Below are positions 10,421 to 21,371 of a stretch of 64,000 bases of DNA, one piece after another; position 1 is the stretch's first letter, and the number at the start of each line of letters is the position of its first letter. Origin of the DNA: Aspidapion aeneum (Eukaryota; Arthropoda; Insecta; Coleoptera; Brentidae); NCBI GenBank assembly GCA_963576565.1, contig OY755038.1, positions 177,808,438 through 177,872,437 on the forward strand, written 5' to 3'. The notes below the pieces were generated by a model. It was not told the DNA's origin. It did not search any database and saw only the letters and a list, made by a program, of their open reading frames with translations. The translations under genes were made by a program, and so were the position numbers.

Positions 10421-12545
10421 TAGTTCAGGCCCTACAGGGTCCGATACTGCGATTAATGATAGAAGCAACACACTTCGTATGGATAGACATAAGACTCGCC
10501 CGAACATTTTACCCCTGACAGGGGGGTGGTTTCCCCCCCTTAAACGTGCTTTCAGTCAACTTTTTCAAAAATCTTCGGGAGATCATTTTTCAAGCCGATA
10601 CAATTTCCTTTCCAACGATGTACCTTAGTACCCTGGCGTACGAAAAAAGGGGAAAATTTTTAAAATATTATTTTTATCTATTTTTTGTGTTTTTTTTTTC
10701 AAAAAAATATTTTTGTTTAAAAGCCCATTGTATACAGTTAAGTACTTATTAAGCTAGCTATATTTTTTTAAATAGCCGCTTTGAAATAAAAATAATTGTG
10801 TTACATGAACATGAAATTCTTAAATCAAACGAAAATTTTGAACATTCATTTTTGTCACTGAGTAAATAAAATTATTTTTGGTTAGTAATAACTTAAAATT
10901 GACTTTCTCCAGTTAACCTTCTTCAAAGAGGGGGTGAAAGGCATCCCCCCTCTCACCCTCCTCAAAAGTGCTCTCTTACTGTATTTTCCCAATTATTTGC
11001 AAACTTTTAACTTCGTAAAAAGAACTAAGTAACAATCAGTGGCGCACCTTTTATAGGCATTTAAATAAATTAGAGGTGTGGAAAAAACTTGTTGTCCCAC
11101 ATGTCTGGTTTTAAAACCCATTTTTAAAGCTGACGAAATTTCCATCCCAACGATGTATATCACTCCCCCTAAAGGCAGCGGTAAATCTAGCATAGACGCA
11201 CCAAAAATGGTCAAATTTGGTATACACTTCATTTAAGACAACCATGTTGGAACAGTATTAATACACACACTACGTTCAATGAGAGAAGCAACACAATTGG
11301 TATGGATATACAGTATACTCCCCCCAACAATATCACGAGGGGGATCCACCCACCTACTCTTGCCGGGGGGGTGATCCCCCCTTAAATATTTTTTAACATT
11401 TTTTCTAATAAACCGAAAAATGTTAAAAAAAAATATTTAGGGTTGGGACCACTCCCCCAAAAGTGGGCGGATTGTTCCTCGTCGTTATATTTTCGGGGGA
11501 GTATACTGTATATCCATATCAAGTGTGTTGCTTCTGTCATTGAATGCAGTGTGTGTATTAATACTGTTCTAACATGGTTGTCTTAAATGAAGATTCAAGT
11601 GTATACCAAATTTGATCATTTTTGGTGCGTCTATGCTAGATCTACCGCTGCCTTGAGTGGGGAGTGATCGTTGGAAAGGAAATTTCTTTTTTTTCTGGTT
11701 TTAAAACCAGATATGTGGGACAGTAAAATTTAGAAAAATTAAAAAAAGAAGTTTTTTTTACATCTTTTATTTATTTCAATGCCTATAAAAGGGGGGCGTG
11801 TTATACATCGTTAGAGAGGACTTTTCATCAGCCTCAATAATTGTTACTTAGTTCTTTTTACCAAGTTAAAAGTTTGCAAATAATTGTGAAAATACTGTAA
11901 GCGAGAACTTTTGAGGGGGGTGAGAGGGGGGATGCCCCCCACCCTCACTTTAAAGGAGGTTATCTAGAAAGTCAGTTTTAAGTTACTACTAACCAAAAAT
12001 AATGTTTGCCTCACTTTTGTTCAAAATTTTTGTTTGATTTAAGGATTTCTACAAACACATTTATTTTTATTTCAAGGCGGTTATTAAAAAAAAACCGTCT
12101 AGCTTAATGAACTATTTAACTGCATACAATACGCTTTTTAATAAAAATATTTTTTTGAGAAAAAAAATAGTGTTAAGAATAAAAAATACCACAAAAAATA
12201 GCTTAAAAAAAATGTTTTAAAAATTTTCCCCTTTTTTCGTACGCTAATGGAATGTGCACCACTGCTGTTAAAGGGTAATCAGGTACATTGTTGAAAAGGA
12301 AATTGTATCCGCTTGAAAAATGATCTCTAGAATATTTTTGAAAAAGTTGACTGTTTTCGAGTTATTAGCAAAAAACTATCAAAAATCACGTTTAAGAGGG
12401 GGAAACCACCCCCCTGCCAGGGGTGGCGGGGTGGTTCCCTTTCGTAAAATGTTCGGGCGAGTCTTATGTCTATCCATGCCAAGTATGTTGCTTCTATCAT
12501 TAAACGCAGCATATGGCTTAAATCTCGGATGTAGGGCCTGCACTA
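10421..12545. mobile_element. 2.1-kb foldback element in an intron
   Basis: Two arms of about 1 kb are inverted copies around a centre near 11400. Ends read TAGTTCAGGCCCTAC and GTAGGGCCTGCACTA, flanked by TTA on both sides (10418-10420 and 12546-12548), a possible 3-bp target duplication as in Harbinger/PIF elements. Matching landmarks include gaagcaacacactt, gactcgcccgaacattttac and ttttttcgtacg. No transposase frame is visible. Without the insert the intron of the transposase gene would be about 60 bp. Confidence 0.85.
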
Positions 12546-12570
12546 TTACTCGAGTATTATTTTATTGTAG

Positions 12571-12643
12571 ACTGTTTTGCTCGTGGCATGTCGACCGGGC
12601 TTGGCGTAAAAATTTGAATAAAGTGAAATCCAAAGAGAAGCAG
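12571..12643 (+). CDS. Short exon with WHVDRAW motif (MULE-like transposase)
   Basis: 73 bp between acceptor ttattgtag (ends 12570) and donor gtatag (12644). It joins in phase with both neighbours: the two-base overhang at 10383-10384 completes an Arg codon, and the exon ends on a codon boundary before GCT GAG at 13541. The encoded LFCSWHVDRAWRKNL resembles the conserved block after the second Asp in insect MULE-like transposases. Confidence 0.8.
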
Positions 12644-12753
12644 GTATAGTACCTACCCTATATATTAAGTGTACAAAGATAAAGACATTCCTTAACGGCA
12701 ACAAAAATTGAAAATTTCTATTGTTCATAATATCTGTACTATAGGTGTATTTT

Positions 12754-13392
12754 AAGTCGATTAAGATGCCCCCTCCCCAATTAAAAATTGTTAAACTTTA
12801 ATTGTGTAATATAAATGCCCTCCTTATGCACCGTTATGCACCACCATTAAAACATTTTGCACCATGTCATACGAGAAACTAATTAAATATATATGTGGGG
12901 GGGGGGGGGGGCAATTTAATGCCAGCCACCCCCCACTAAAATTTTAACGACGTTTTAAGTGAAATATTATGTAAATTGATATGCACTTTTATGCACCACC
13001 ATTAGTTTGATTTGCACCCCTAGGGTTGAAAAAATATCCTACTCACAAAAGTTTAGTTATAAGTTAAAATAAATAATATTCCACTAAAGAAGTTGACAAA
13101 TATTTAGTGGCGGGGCTAAGAAGGATATCTTTTCAACCCCACGGGTGCAAATCAAACTTACGGTGGTGCATAAGGCATATCAAATTACATAATATTTCAC
13201 TAAAAAAGTCGTTAAAATTTTAGTGGGGGGCTGGCATTAAGTTGCCCCCCCCATATATATTTAATTAGTTTCTTGTATGACATGGTGCAAAATGTTTTTG
13301 TAGTGGTTCACAACGGTGCATAAGGAGTGCTTTTATATTACATAATTGAAGTTTAACAAGTTTTAATGGAGGAGGGACAACTTAATTGACCT
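12754..13392. mobile_element. 639-bp palindromic element with 9-bp target duplication
   Basis: The whole segment folds back on itself around about 13070. Ends are AAGTCGATTAAG and the complement of AGGTCAATTAAG. GTGTATTTT flanks both ends (12745-12753 and 13393-13401). Nine-bp duplications are the rule for Mutator-like elements, so it may be a MULE-derived non-autonomous element, perhaps mobilised by a relative of the transposase whose intron it occupies. It carries a run of G of about 16 near 12897-12912. Confidence 0.85.
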
Positions 13393-13540
13393 GTGTATTT
13401 TTAATATTCTGACAGAGACTCTTACACAGCATAAATAAAAAAGAAACACACTTGACAATATTTAGTATATTCATTGCAGGTTAATTTTTTTGTATTGTAT
13501 TATAATATAATTACATATACTTACTGTAAACTTGTTTTAG

Positions 13541-14190
13541 GCTGAGGTGTATAAACATTTGAGAATATTAATCCAAGAAAGAGATGTAAATGCTTTTCAT
13601 CCAATGTGCCACAATTTTATCACATCTCTGCTGGCAGATACTGACACATTTGATTTTGGTCTATACTTTCAAGAGTATTATTCAAATAATGTCCAGGAGT
13701 GGGCCTACTGCTACCGTCTACATTGTGGTATAAACACAAATATGCCATAGAACGGATGCATCGAACATTAAAATATATTTACTTAAATGGGAAGGTTGGA
13801 AAGAGATTAGATAAGTGCATCCACGTTTTAATGAAATTTGTACGTGACCAACTATTTGAAAGAATAATTGTAATCAATAAGGGCAAAATATCAACCAAAA
13901 TTAAGAATTTACGTGCTAGGCATAAGGCCAGCTTATGTTTGGAAGAAAGATTTATTCTGCAAACCCCTGCAGGATGGCAGGTGCAGTCATCATCATCGAA
14001 TGAAGTATACACTATTGAAGAAAGACAATCAAATTGTAAATGCAAATTAGTGTGTTCAGACTGTCAAGCATGTCTTCACCGGTATACATGCACTTGCCTT
14101 GACTCAAGCATAAAATGGAATATGTGCAAACATATTCACCTAGTTTGCAGATCTTTGAATAAACAACCTGTTATATAAAACAAGAATCGG
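13541..14190 (+). CDS. SWIM-finger exon of the MULE-like transposase (frameshifted)
   Basis: Acceptor cttgttttag ends at 13540, donor gtatgt follows 14190. The exon reads AEVYKHLRILIQERD, then a block ending QEWAYCYRLHCGINTNM, shifts frame near 13745, and continues ERMHRTLKYIYLNGK into a SWIM zinc finger whose ligands are CTC (two Cys) and CKH (Cys, His) near 14092-14135. A TAA at 14176-14178 interrupts the last four codons before the donor. The Glu of QEW is a candidate for the third catalytic residue, by position only. Confidence 0.8.
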
Positions 14191-14298
14191 GTATGTTTCC
14201 AATTTTACTGCTACATTTATTAAAATAATAGTTACTACATACTGTGTTTTCACAAAAATAAACAAATATAATAATATTTTCTTCCCATTTCATTCCAG

Positions 14299-14323
14299 AA
14301 TTTCCGTGTAATCGTTGATAAAG
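14299..14323 (+). CDS. 25-nt microexon of the MULE-like transposase
   Basis: Acceptor tcattccag ends at 14298, donor gtacta starts at 14324. Eight codons plus one base (NFRVIVDK, then G) complete an Asp codon with AT from the next exon at 14502, giving a continuous DNEASLVIDED reading. The phase match on both sides is the main evidence; transcript data would be needed to confirm. Confidence 0.55.
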
Positions 14324-14501
14324 GTACTAAATCGAATTGGTTTTTGGGTGTTGGGATTTTGTACTATTATATTATTTTCCTGGGTTAGTAAGAATTTACG
14401 GTTTTTTTAGTTTGGTGTAGGTTTTGGTGGGATAATAAATTAAGCACTTGAAACATTAAAATAAATATAAATTAATTACTCAGTATTATTTTGATTTTTA
14501 G

Positions 14502-14948
14502 ATAATGAAGCATCATTAGTAATTGACGAAGATACAAACTATGAAGAACAAAAATTAACTGACGCTTTAATCCAGGATAAGAAAGAGGAAGACATGGGTT
14601 CACTTGACAATAAAAAAGAAAAACTAAGATCTGAATTAAATAGTAATATTAATAGCATTAAGTCCAATGAACAACTGAAAGCCTTTAAAAAATGGACAGA
14701 TCCTGCTCGTTCGACCATAGCAGCAATTGAAAAACAACACGGGGCATGTTCCTTGTTTAAGACAATGCCAAATTCCCAAAACTTGTTACACAACAAAAAC
14801 ATTCCCCAACAGAGACGTCTGTATAAAACAAAAAAAAACAAAAAAATCCACGACCAAAAGATGTAGACCATTTGCCAAACCGAACTCCGAAGAAGCAAAT
14901 AACATTGCGCTAAATCTTTTGTACCCATCAGAATCAGACTGTAATTAA
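14502..14948 (+). CDS. C-terminal exon of the MULE-like transposase
   Basis: Follows acceptor gatttttag (ends 14501). It encodes a charged region with Glu and Lys clusters, then STIAAIEKQHGACSLF, a basic stretch (KTKK, STTKRCRPFAKPN) that may be a nuclear localisation signal, and ends NLLYPSESDCN at 14948. A frame change in the A-rich stretch near 14835 separates the two halves. Confidence 0.7.
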
Positions 14949-15024
14949 TAGTACTGATTAAATTTTTAAATATATAGTATATTATAAAAATACGACTTTG
15001 TTTTTGTTAAAATTAACAAATATA

Positions 15025-15753
15025 CAGGGTGTCCCATAACTTAGGGAACATAGGCCTATAACAGGTGATAGAGGAGGTCATGTCTGACAAAAAAGTTTCT
15101 AAAATGGATGAGTCAAAACTCTTTCTTTGTTGAGATACAGAGCATCAAAGTTGGCGATTTTTTAAACTTTGAATTTAACTTTTTAAAAAAACGCAGTAAA
15201 ATTATGAAATTGGGTAAAGAAGTGTATTAGAAAAGAGCAATAAATTGAAATAAAAATAATTTAAAAAAAAATTAATAGGTCAATTTTTTTTAGAAAAAAC
15301 ATTTTTTTTTGGTATAAACTTTTATAAATGCCATATTAAACTCAATGTTTTTTTAAATATTTTTTGTTAATATAAGCAAGTCTATAGTGAGACATAATAA
15401 TAAAATATTATTGAGATTTAAAAAAAAAGGTAAAAAATTATTACTTTTTATACATTTTTGGAGGTTATCTTGACAGCTTGTATCTCCTCAACTTGTAATT
15501 GTCAAAAAAAGAATACCACATTTTTGAATTACAATAATTAGCTGAGTATTCAGCTGGCTGTGACAGATTTTCTTTTCTTTGTAAAACCCTTAACCCCCCA
15601 CTCCTCGAACTTTAAAAATCCTATATCTTAAAAACAAATGTGTGTTGACCCCCCATGTTACATACACTTTTCTCGGAAATAACCTCCTATATCACCTGCT
15701 GCACTTCCTATATCACCTGCTGCACTATGGCCCCTAAGTTATGGGACACCCTG
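15025..15753. mobile_element. TA-flanked MITE with CAGGGTGTCCC ends
   Basis: Ends CAGGGTGTCCCATAACTTAG and its inverted complement, each flanked by TA (15023-15024, 15754-15755). This terminus is widespread in insect genomes. No frame spans it. Near the right end a 19-bp phrase cctatatcacctgctgcac is present twice (15689-15727). Confidence 0.85.
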
Positions 15754-15908
15754 TATAAATGCAGTAAAAAATCCCCTATTATATGCACGATTTTAAAGAT
15801 TGTTTTAGTTGTTGTTCAAGAACTGCATTAATAACCAAGGGGGGTTGGGTGTTTATTTTTGCCTATAGAATTATTCAATGAATAGTTCTATTTTCTGTTA
15901 TTATATTA

Positions 15909-16069
15909 AGGGAAAGAAAAATAATCGAAAATCATTCCTGAAGATTTGTTGCACTAGAAACTACTTGAGTGCATTTTGTTACCTTAAGGAAGCACAAAAA
16001 ATGCATGCAAACAGTTTCTTTAGAGCAACAAATATGAGGGAATGATTTTTTGATTATTTTTCCTTCCCT
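15909..16069. mobile_element. Short palindromic MITE
   Basis: AGGGAAAGAAAAATAATC at the left end mirrors GATTATTTTTCCTTCCCT at the right end, and the similarity extends inward (cattcct...ttgttgc) to a short centre. No clear target duplication. Confidence 0.7.
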
Positions 16070-16172
16070 AAATGTAGATTATTTTTTTTATATTATACCG
16101 AATAAAAATGTTAAAAAAATTAATAAAGACATGTAAAGTTTCAAATCTGACATAAAAACAAAATATCGTTAG

Positions 16173-16235
16173 AGGGTGATTTTCGCACTTTCTCGTAGAG
16201 GACGATTATCGCTGAAATCAAGTGAAAATCACCCT
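16173..16235. repeat. Imperfect hairpin, 16-bp arms
   Basis: AGGGTGATTTTCGCACTT pairs with AAGTGAAAATCACCCT around a 29-nt loop. Function unknown. Confidence 0.6.
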
Positions 16236-17257
16236 GCTCATCTATTGTAATACATGAGGTAAATGATTTTATAAATCTCAAAAGGAAATATGAAAACACC
16301 GTGAAAAAACAACAAAGATATTTTAGGTTATGTTATAACTGTCAACTTTAAACGTAAATGCGCATGCGAAGCCAGGGATTGAAAGTGGACTTGGTAGCGC
16401 TAGCGTCTTGTCTACGTCCTTATTTACCTAATCTGTGGTTATGTCAATATTTGCGTGCTAAAATCAATGAAATTGAATGTTTTTCAGTTTTTCCATTATT
16501 ACTCTAAGGTTTTTCCTCTTCTTGAGTTTTCAATTTGGTCTTTGCTTGTGTTTTTTGGATTGCCAGATCGGTTTGGCCAGGTACGTTGTTTTAAATTTCA
16601 TTTCGAATCCGTGTGTTCTGTAAGGCCCCTACTTAGAAAGGAGGGTAGTTAAGTGCCTATTTATAAACTAGATGTATAAGAGAAATCAGAAAGGTTCTTA
16701 GCAGTCAATTTTACCATAAATTAGTTGACAAATACAAATATTATTTTAGTTCTGAAGTGTTTTATATAAAAGCATTTTTTTTTTATTTAATAAATTTTGA
16801 GAAAAATCAAAAAGTTTTCTTTTAACTTGAATCTTTACCTAACTTTTTAAATCTTGCAACAGATATTTTTTATACTTCTCAGTGAGCTAGAGACTTTTGG
16901 TAGGTGATTATTGCTTAAAACATTAGCTTAGAACAAGTCAAGTCATAAGTTTTGTTTTAATAGGGACATTCCAGTGAACTTCCTCTCACAGTACGCGCTA
17001 TATGAGACCATTTTTTCCATTTGGTAGAGGTTCAAGGATGATTCATGATTCATATGTGAGTGGGCCTTGGAGTCCTTCTACTGTGACTACTATCGGGTCT
17101 ATTGTGGCTCAGCTTCAAGGATAGTGTTTATATGAATTTTAAATCAAGGATAGAATTTATGGTGCCATTTTGCTAAGGATGTTTTCAGCTAAGTGAATAG
17201 AAATTACGAATTAAAGGTTGGTTAATTTGAATCTATCCTCTTCTTTATTATTTTTTT
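16236..17257. other. Stretch without recognisable gene or repeat
   Basis: Contains a less AT-rich patch at about 16345-16440 (taggttatgtt, gcgcatgcg, tagcgctagcg). Short open frames have no recognisable domain. Confidence 0.3.
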
Positions 17258-17493
17258 GCACCATAAATAGCAGAACATAAATAAGAAACTATATAATATG
17301 TATACTTATATATAAATAGGAAACTAGCAGTTAGAAAAATGTTTAAAATGAGAGTTTTGAGAGAAGTTTTGAACTTAATCCAGAGAAATTTTTCAGTTAA
17401 GAATTAACCGTAAAAATCTCCTGTTTAACAGTTTTTTGAAAACTGCTAGTTTCTAATATATTGAGGTGTTCTGCTAATTATGGTACCCCCTGT
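17258..17493. mobile_element. MITE with nested inverted repeats
   Basis: Outer arms accataaatagcagaaca and the complement of accataattagcagaaca; inner arms gaaactagcagtt and aactgctagtttc. The right end reads as CAGGGGGTACCATAA on the minus strand and is followed by TA, a common insect MITE terminus. Confidence 0.7.
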
Positions 17494-17782
17494 ATAAATT
17501 GTATACATGGGTAGGATAGAAGAAATAAGAACAAAAGTTTTTTGGAGTTATTGCCAATCTATAAATAGAAACATTTTTCTAGGTTAGGTATTTGGTTGGT
17601 GTTATTATTTTTTTTTGTTTAACTAGGTACTTATAGGGCTGTCTAGCAAAACATATGATCCAATCTAAGATATCTTCCGTAGGACAAACAAACTGATTTC
17701 TCATAAGCCATAATGTTAACACAAACGTAAATTGTACAAAAACAACAAGAGATTGAGTCTCAAAAATTATTCAGTTTTAAGA

Positions 17783-18053
17783 ATGGGAAAAATGTAAATT
17801 TTGGAGGTATTAAAATGTATTTATTCTGTATACTTGAAAGGGGATTCAAAAGGATAATTATTTAATGGATTGGAGGGTATTAAAAAAACCCTTAATGGTA
17901 TAAAAATGGATTCTTTTTGAATGACACAAAGTGTATTGAAATTGATGAAATGTTCATATACTTTTTAATGACAATTTAATACACCTTTTCAAATCCTTTT
18001 TTTGGATAAGACAGAATTGAAAATGTGAATTTGGGAGGTAATAAAATGTATTA
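17783..18053 (+). repeat. Left remnant of the 235-bp satellite
   Basis: About 1.1 units of the same repeat that fills 27636-32820 (ggaggtattaaaatgtattt, aaggggattcaaaagg, cacaaagtgtattgaaat). It is interrupted at ATTA (18050-18053) by the 9.6-kb transposon and resumes after the second ATTA at 27636. Confidence 0.9.
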
Positions 18054-18227
18054 GGGCAGTTCTTCAGAAAACCTGTGAAACAGTGTCACAGGGGTAAATA
18101 TCTCATTTTTTGAAGCAGAAACCTACTTTTTAATTTAAAATAGGATAAAATGCAATCTAATTTGCTACCTCACCAAAAAAAGAAAAAAATATTTTAATTG
18201 TTAAGGATTTTTGCTGTATTAACAGTA

Positions 18228-18880
18228 GCTGAGGTCTCAGGCTTTGTTAATGTCACAACCCCAAGGTGAGCACATTCCGACTTATTTTTTAAAGTTATGG
18301 TTAATGATTTACATTAATATAGTTAAGTTCTAACAAGATCAACTCAAAAAAAAACTATTTTGAGCCAAAATAATAATATTCAACAAAAGATACTCTGATT
18401 TTTTAAAAATAATATTGTTGTCACACCCTCTTTGCATCAGCTTTGCTACCAATTTTTAAATCGCACTAAAATCCATATATGGCAACACAAGCAGCCGCCA
18501 TTGCATTGTTCCGTTTAATTTAGTCACATTCTTCGCTGTCAAGAAGCAGGTGGACGCTGTGAAGTGTTTTTTTTTTAAATTTTGAAGTGACAAAACAGGT
18601 AAGTGACAAGCACACTTTTTCAACTTTGTTGTCAAGTTCCTGACAATACAAAAAATGTCTTAAATAATCTAAATGTGACTTAATAATGCGCAAAACGTAA
18701 TAAAAAACAGGGTCAAAAAACAGATCCCAACATTTTGTTTTCAAGGAGTTAGGCGGGAAATATGAATAGATTCCTCAGCTCCGTTAATATCAGCTTTGTT
18801 AATACTGGTGGTAACAAAGCTGAGGATGTGTTAACAAAGCTGAGGATGTGTTAACAAAGTTGAATATTATAGTATAATTT
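18228..18880. promoter_or_regulatory. Subterminal CAGCTTTGTTAA repeats, left side
   Basis: Copies or near copies lie near 18240, 18425, 18772, 18790, 18811, 18831 and 18852, some inverted (ttaacaaagctgag). The right side has matching copies at about 27268-27300 and 27424-27460. Multiple short subterminal motifs in both orientations are usual transposase-binding sites, which is my inference here. Confidence 0.55.
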
Positions 18881-19291
18881 ACTGAAAAAGCTTAGGTAGC
18901 AAAAAAATAAAAAGTATTTTCGAATTATTGGGGTCAATTATTAGGCAGAAACGACAGTTGAAACGTTTCGGCCCTTTTCGTTAACACAAAAAGTCAATTA
19001 ACGGTAGCTTGGGTCAGGTTGGATTGGGTTTACTTAACATTGCATTTCTTTGCTAGTTATAGTGAATTAACATTTTTTCAAACAATAATAAATGTAATAA
19101 CATATCTTATCAAAAAATCATGGTCAAAATTACAGTCGAACCTCTATAGCTCGAACTTCAAGGGACAACCAAATCAGTTCGAGTTATGGAGAGTTCGACT
19201 TATAGAAATTCGAGTTAAAGAGGTTAAAATTCATATAAAAAGTGCAGAACTTAGATTAATAAATTTGTTAGTCTGAGGTGCAGAACCACTT

Positions 19292-19713
19292 TGTTGGGGT
19301 GTTGAGTAATTTACTCAGAAGAGATTTAAAATGGACTGTATAAATGGTTCTTGTTCCACTCACTGGCTTCAGCAGTTCTGTTGAGGGGTTTCCATTACAG
19401 AGGTTTTAAGGAAGGGAGGACGAGGGAAAACACTCGCGAAAATTCTTAAATCTAATTTACTTAAAATTATTTAACTAAAAGGTGCTTCGCTTGATTGCAC
19501 ACCGTGTGATTGAATAGGGATTTGAAACGATATATCCCGTTGAGATACTAATTCACACTGATTTTTCATTTTATTTTTCTAAAAGCTAAAGGCTAAGGTG
19601 AACAAATCCCAATTCTACACAGTGAGCCAAAAAATGTCTTATCCAACAAAAAGTAAAAATAAAATAACTAAATTCTAACATCCACACGAAATGAATGTAC
19701 TGAGGACCGAACA
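19292..19713 (-). repeat. BEL element 3' LTR
   Basis: 422 bp; matches 25945-26390 except for blocks. It lacks the 43-bp GC-rich insert of the other LTR (ttcgccgctgggttgtgggg and following) and has extra sequence around 19548-19590. The purine-rich tract next to it on the coding strand is short and mixed. Confidence 0.93.
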
Positions 19714-19748
19714 TCCCGCCGGCCAAAAGGGGTTTACCCCTTTTAATT

Positions 19749-21371
19749 TTAACTACTATCTACATTGTCTTCAATGGGGAGCGGACACAGCTTAACAACC
19801 GGTCGCTTTAAAGTACCGTTAGTGGTACGCACGCTTGCCACTCGTACTACACCGTTCGAACCTGGATGCACTGCCTCAATACGACCCAGTCGCCATTGCA
19901 TACAGGGAGTGTTATCCTCTTTTATAACCACAAGGTTACCAATTTTTAGTGAACCTTCACTATCATGCCATTTAGCACGTTGGTGAAGAGTATGTAAGTA
20001 CTCTTTAGACCACCGAGACCAAAAATGCTGGTGCAACTTCTGGAGCAATTGCCAGCGATCTAATCTATTAAGGGGGGTGTCACTAAAATTGAGTTCGGGA
20101 AGTGCACTAAGAGACTCTAAGGTCAAAAAATGACCTGGGGTGATTGCCGAAATGTCATTCGGATCACTACTAAGGGGGGTTAAAGGCCTACTATTTAAAA
20201 AGGCTTCTATCTGTACAAGCAGAGTGTACATCTCCTCGTATGTTAAGATTTGAGATCCAACTATACGTAACAAATGAGTTTTAACGGATTTTACTGAAGA
20301 TTCCCAAAGACCGCCAAAATGGGGTGCAGAGGGGGGATTAAAATGCCACGAAATTGTTTCTGCTTTCGAAGCATCACGCATTAGATTACATAAAGTTCTA
20401 TAAGCTCCAGTAAAATTAGTTCCACAGTCACTGTGGAGTGAAACAAGTCTGCCTCTACGGCCTACAAAGCGGCGTAAGGCTGCCAGAAAAGCATCGGAAG
20501 ACAAGCTTGAAACTAGCTCTAAATGCAAAGCTTTGGTAGCATAACAAACGAAAAGACAAAGGTATGCTTTCGTCGTGCGAGCTCCTCGGTAGCGAGTCAT
20601 TAACAGATTAAAGGGACCTGCGAAGTCAACACCTGTGTGAAGAAAAGGCTTAACTTGGCTCACGCGAAGTAAGGGTAGATCACCCATGGGAGCTTGAACA
20701 GGGGTTGGATGTATCTTATAGCAAGTAATACACTTAGAAACTACCTTTCTAATTACATTTTTGCAGGAAATTATCCAAAATTGTTGTGCGATTATGTACT
20801 GAATTGATTGAATTCCTGCATGGAAATATTTTAAGTGTACATAACTAACCAAAAGTTCCGTAAATCGATGATTGTTGGGCAATAGAGCAGGAAATTTTTG
20901 TTGATAGGACAATGAAGTAGAATTTCTTAATCTGCCACCAAGGCGAAGTATGCTTTCATCATCTAAAAAGGGGCTTAGTCTTCTAAATAATTTTGAGGGT
21001 AAAAGATGCTGTTGGATTCTATCAATTTCATGAGAAAAAGCTAAAGTTTGTACATGCTTTACTAAGAGCATGACAGACTGATGTAACTCTAAACTAGTAA
21101 GAGGTTCAGTTACTTTGATTTTGTTTCTACAATTCGACAAAAATCTTAAAATATATGCTAAAACTCTACGTAATCTATCAAAACTAGAAATATTTTCTAT
21201 TAGTTGAGCTAACAAATGGGGTTCTAATTCTGCTACAAGAAGACCTGTTTTTCTATGTTCAGGAATGTCTTCATCAGACAATGGAAGATTTATTTCTGTC
21301 CATGTGTCGGTGTGTTGCGACAAAAAACTAGGGCATTGAGCTTTCTGACAACTCAGATGGGAGGAGACCAC
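19749..21371 (-). CDS. pol: BEL/Pao integrase region of pol
   Basis: 540 codons. The N-terminal third is the linker after RNase H. Around residues 175-220 is an HHCC zinc site (HLKYFHAG with H-H, then SKCITC). The DDE core follows: TGVDFAGPF (first Asp), SLHSDCGTNF (second Asp) and FGGLWESSVKSVK (Glu). The C-terminal part has the domain typical of Pao integrases (WSKEYLHTL, WRLGRIEAVHPG, RPVVKLCPLP). All catalytic residues are present. The frame is offset from the upstream RT frame and overlaps it by about 44 nt, where a one-base indel near 21345 probably broke one continuous pol. Confidence 0.95.
   Translation of the reverse strand: MVSSHLSCQKAQCPSFLSQHTDTWTEINLPLSDEDIPEHRKTGLLVAELEPHLLAQLIENISSFDRLRRVLAYILRFLSNCRNKIKVTEPLTSLELHQSVMLLVKHVQTLAFSHEIDRIQQHLLPSKLFRRLSPFLDDESILRLGGRLRNSTSLSYQQKFPALLPNNHRFTELLVSYVHLKYFHAGIQSIQYIIAQQFWIISCKNVIRKVVSKCITCYKIHPTPVQAPMGDLPLLRVSQVKPFLHTGVDFAGPFNLLMTRYRGARTTKAYLCLFVCYATKALHLELVSSLSSDAFLAALRRFVGRRGRLVSLHSDCGTNFTGAYRTLCNLMRDASKAETISWHFNPPSAPHFGGLWESSVKSVKTHLLRIVGSQILTYEEMYTLLVQIEAFLNSRPLTPLSSDPNDISAITPGHFLTLESLSALPELNFSDTPLNRLDRWQLLQKLHQHFWSRWSKEYLHTLHQRAKWHDSEGSLKIGNLVVIKEDNTPCMQWRLGRIEAVHPGSNGVVRVASVRTTNGTLKRPVVKLCPLPIEDNVDSS

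Larger units (their letters stand above)
6890..14948 (+). pseudogene. Spliced MULE-like transposase gene with C2H2 and SWIM zinc fingers
   Basis: The gene encodes a DDE-type transposase of the insect MULE-like group. Exons I can place are 6890-6993 plus 9110-9128 (split by a Penelope-like element), 9223-10384, 12571-12643, 13541-14190, 14299-14323 and 14502-14948. All have GT/AG borders and join in phase. Domain order is two C2H2 fingers, a DGTHG block holding the probable first catalytic Asp, a second Asp in FMSDMAQSF, a WHVDRAW block, a WAYCYR block and a SWIM finger (CTC...CKH). The frame is broken near 9573, 9630, 10266, 13745 and 14840, and by a stop at 14176. Most breaks are one-base changes in homopolymers, so assembly error is an alternative to true decay. 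The N-terminus is not located, and the element's terminal inverted repeats were not found. Confidence 0.82.

Noticed and set aside
18955..18990. gttaacgaaaagggccgaaacgtttc on the minus strand as a fifth hammerhead family
   Set aside because: It has the GAAACGTT element but no CUGANGA box and no pairable helix II at the right distance.
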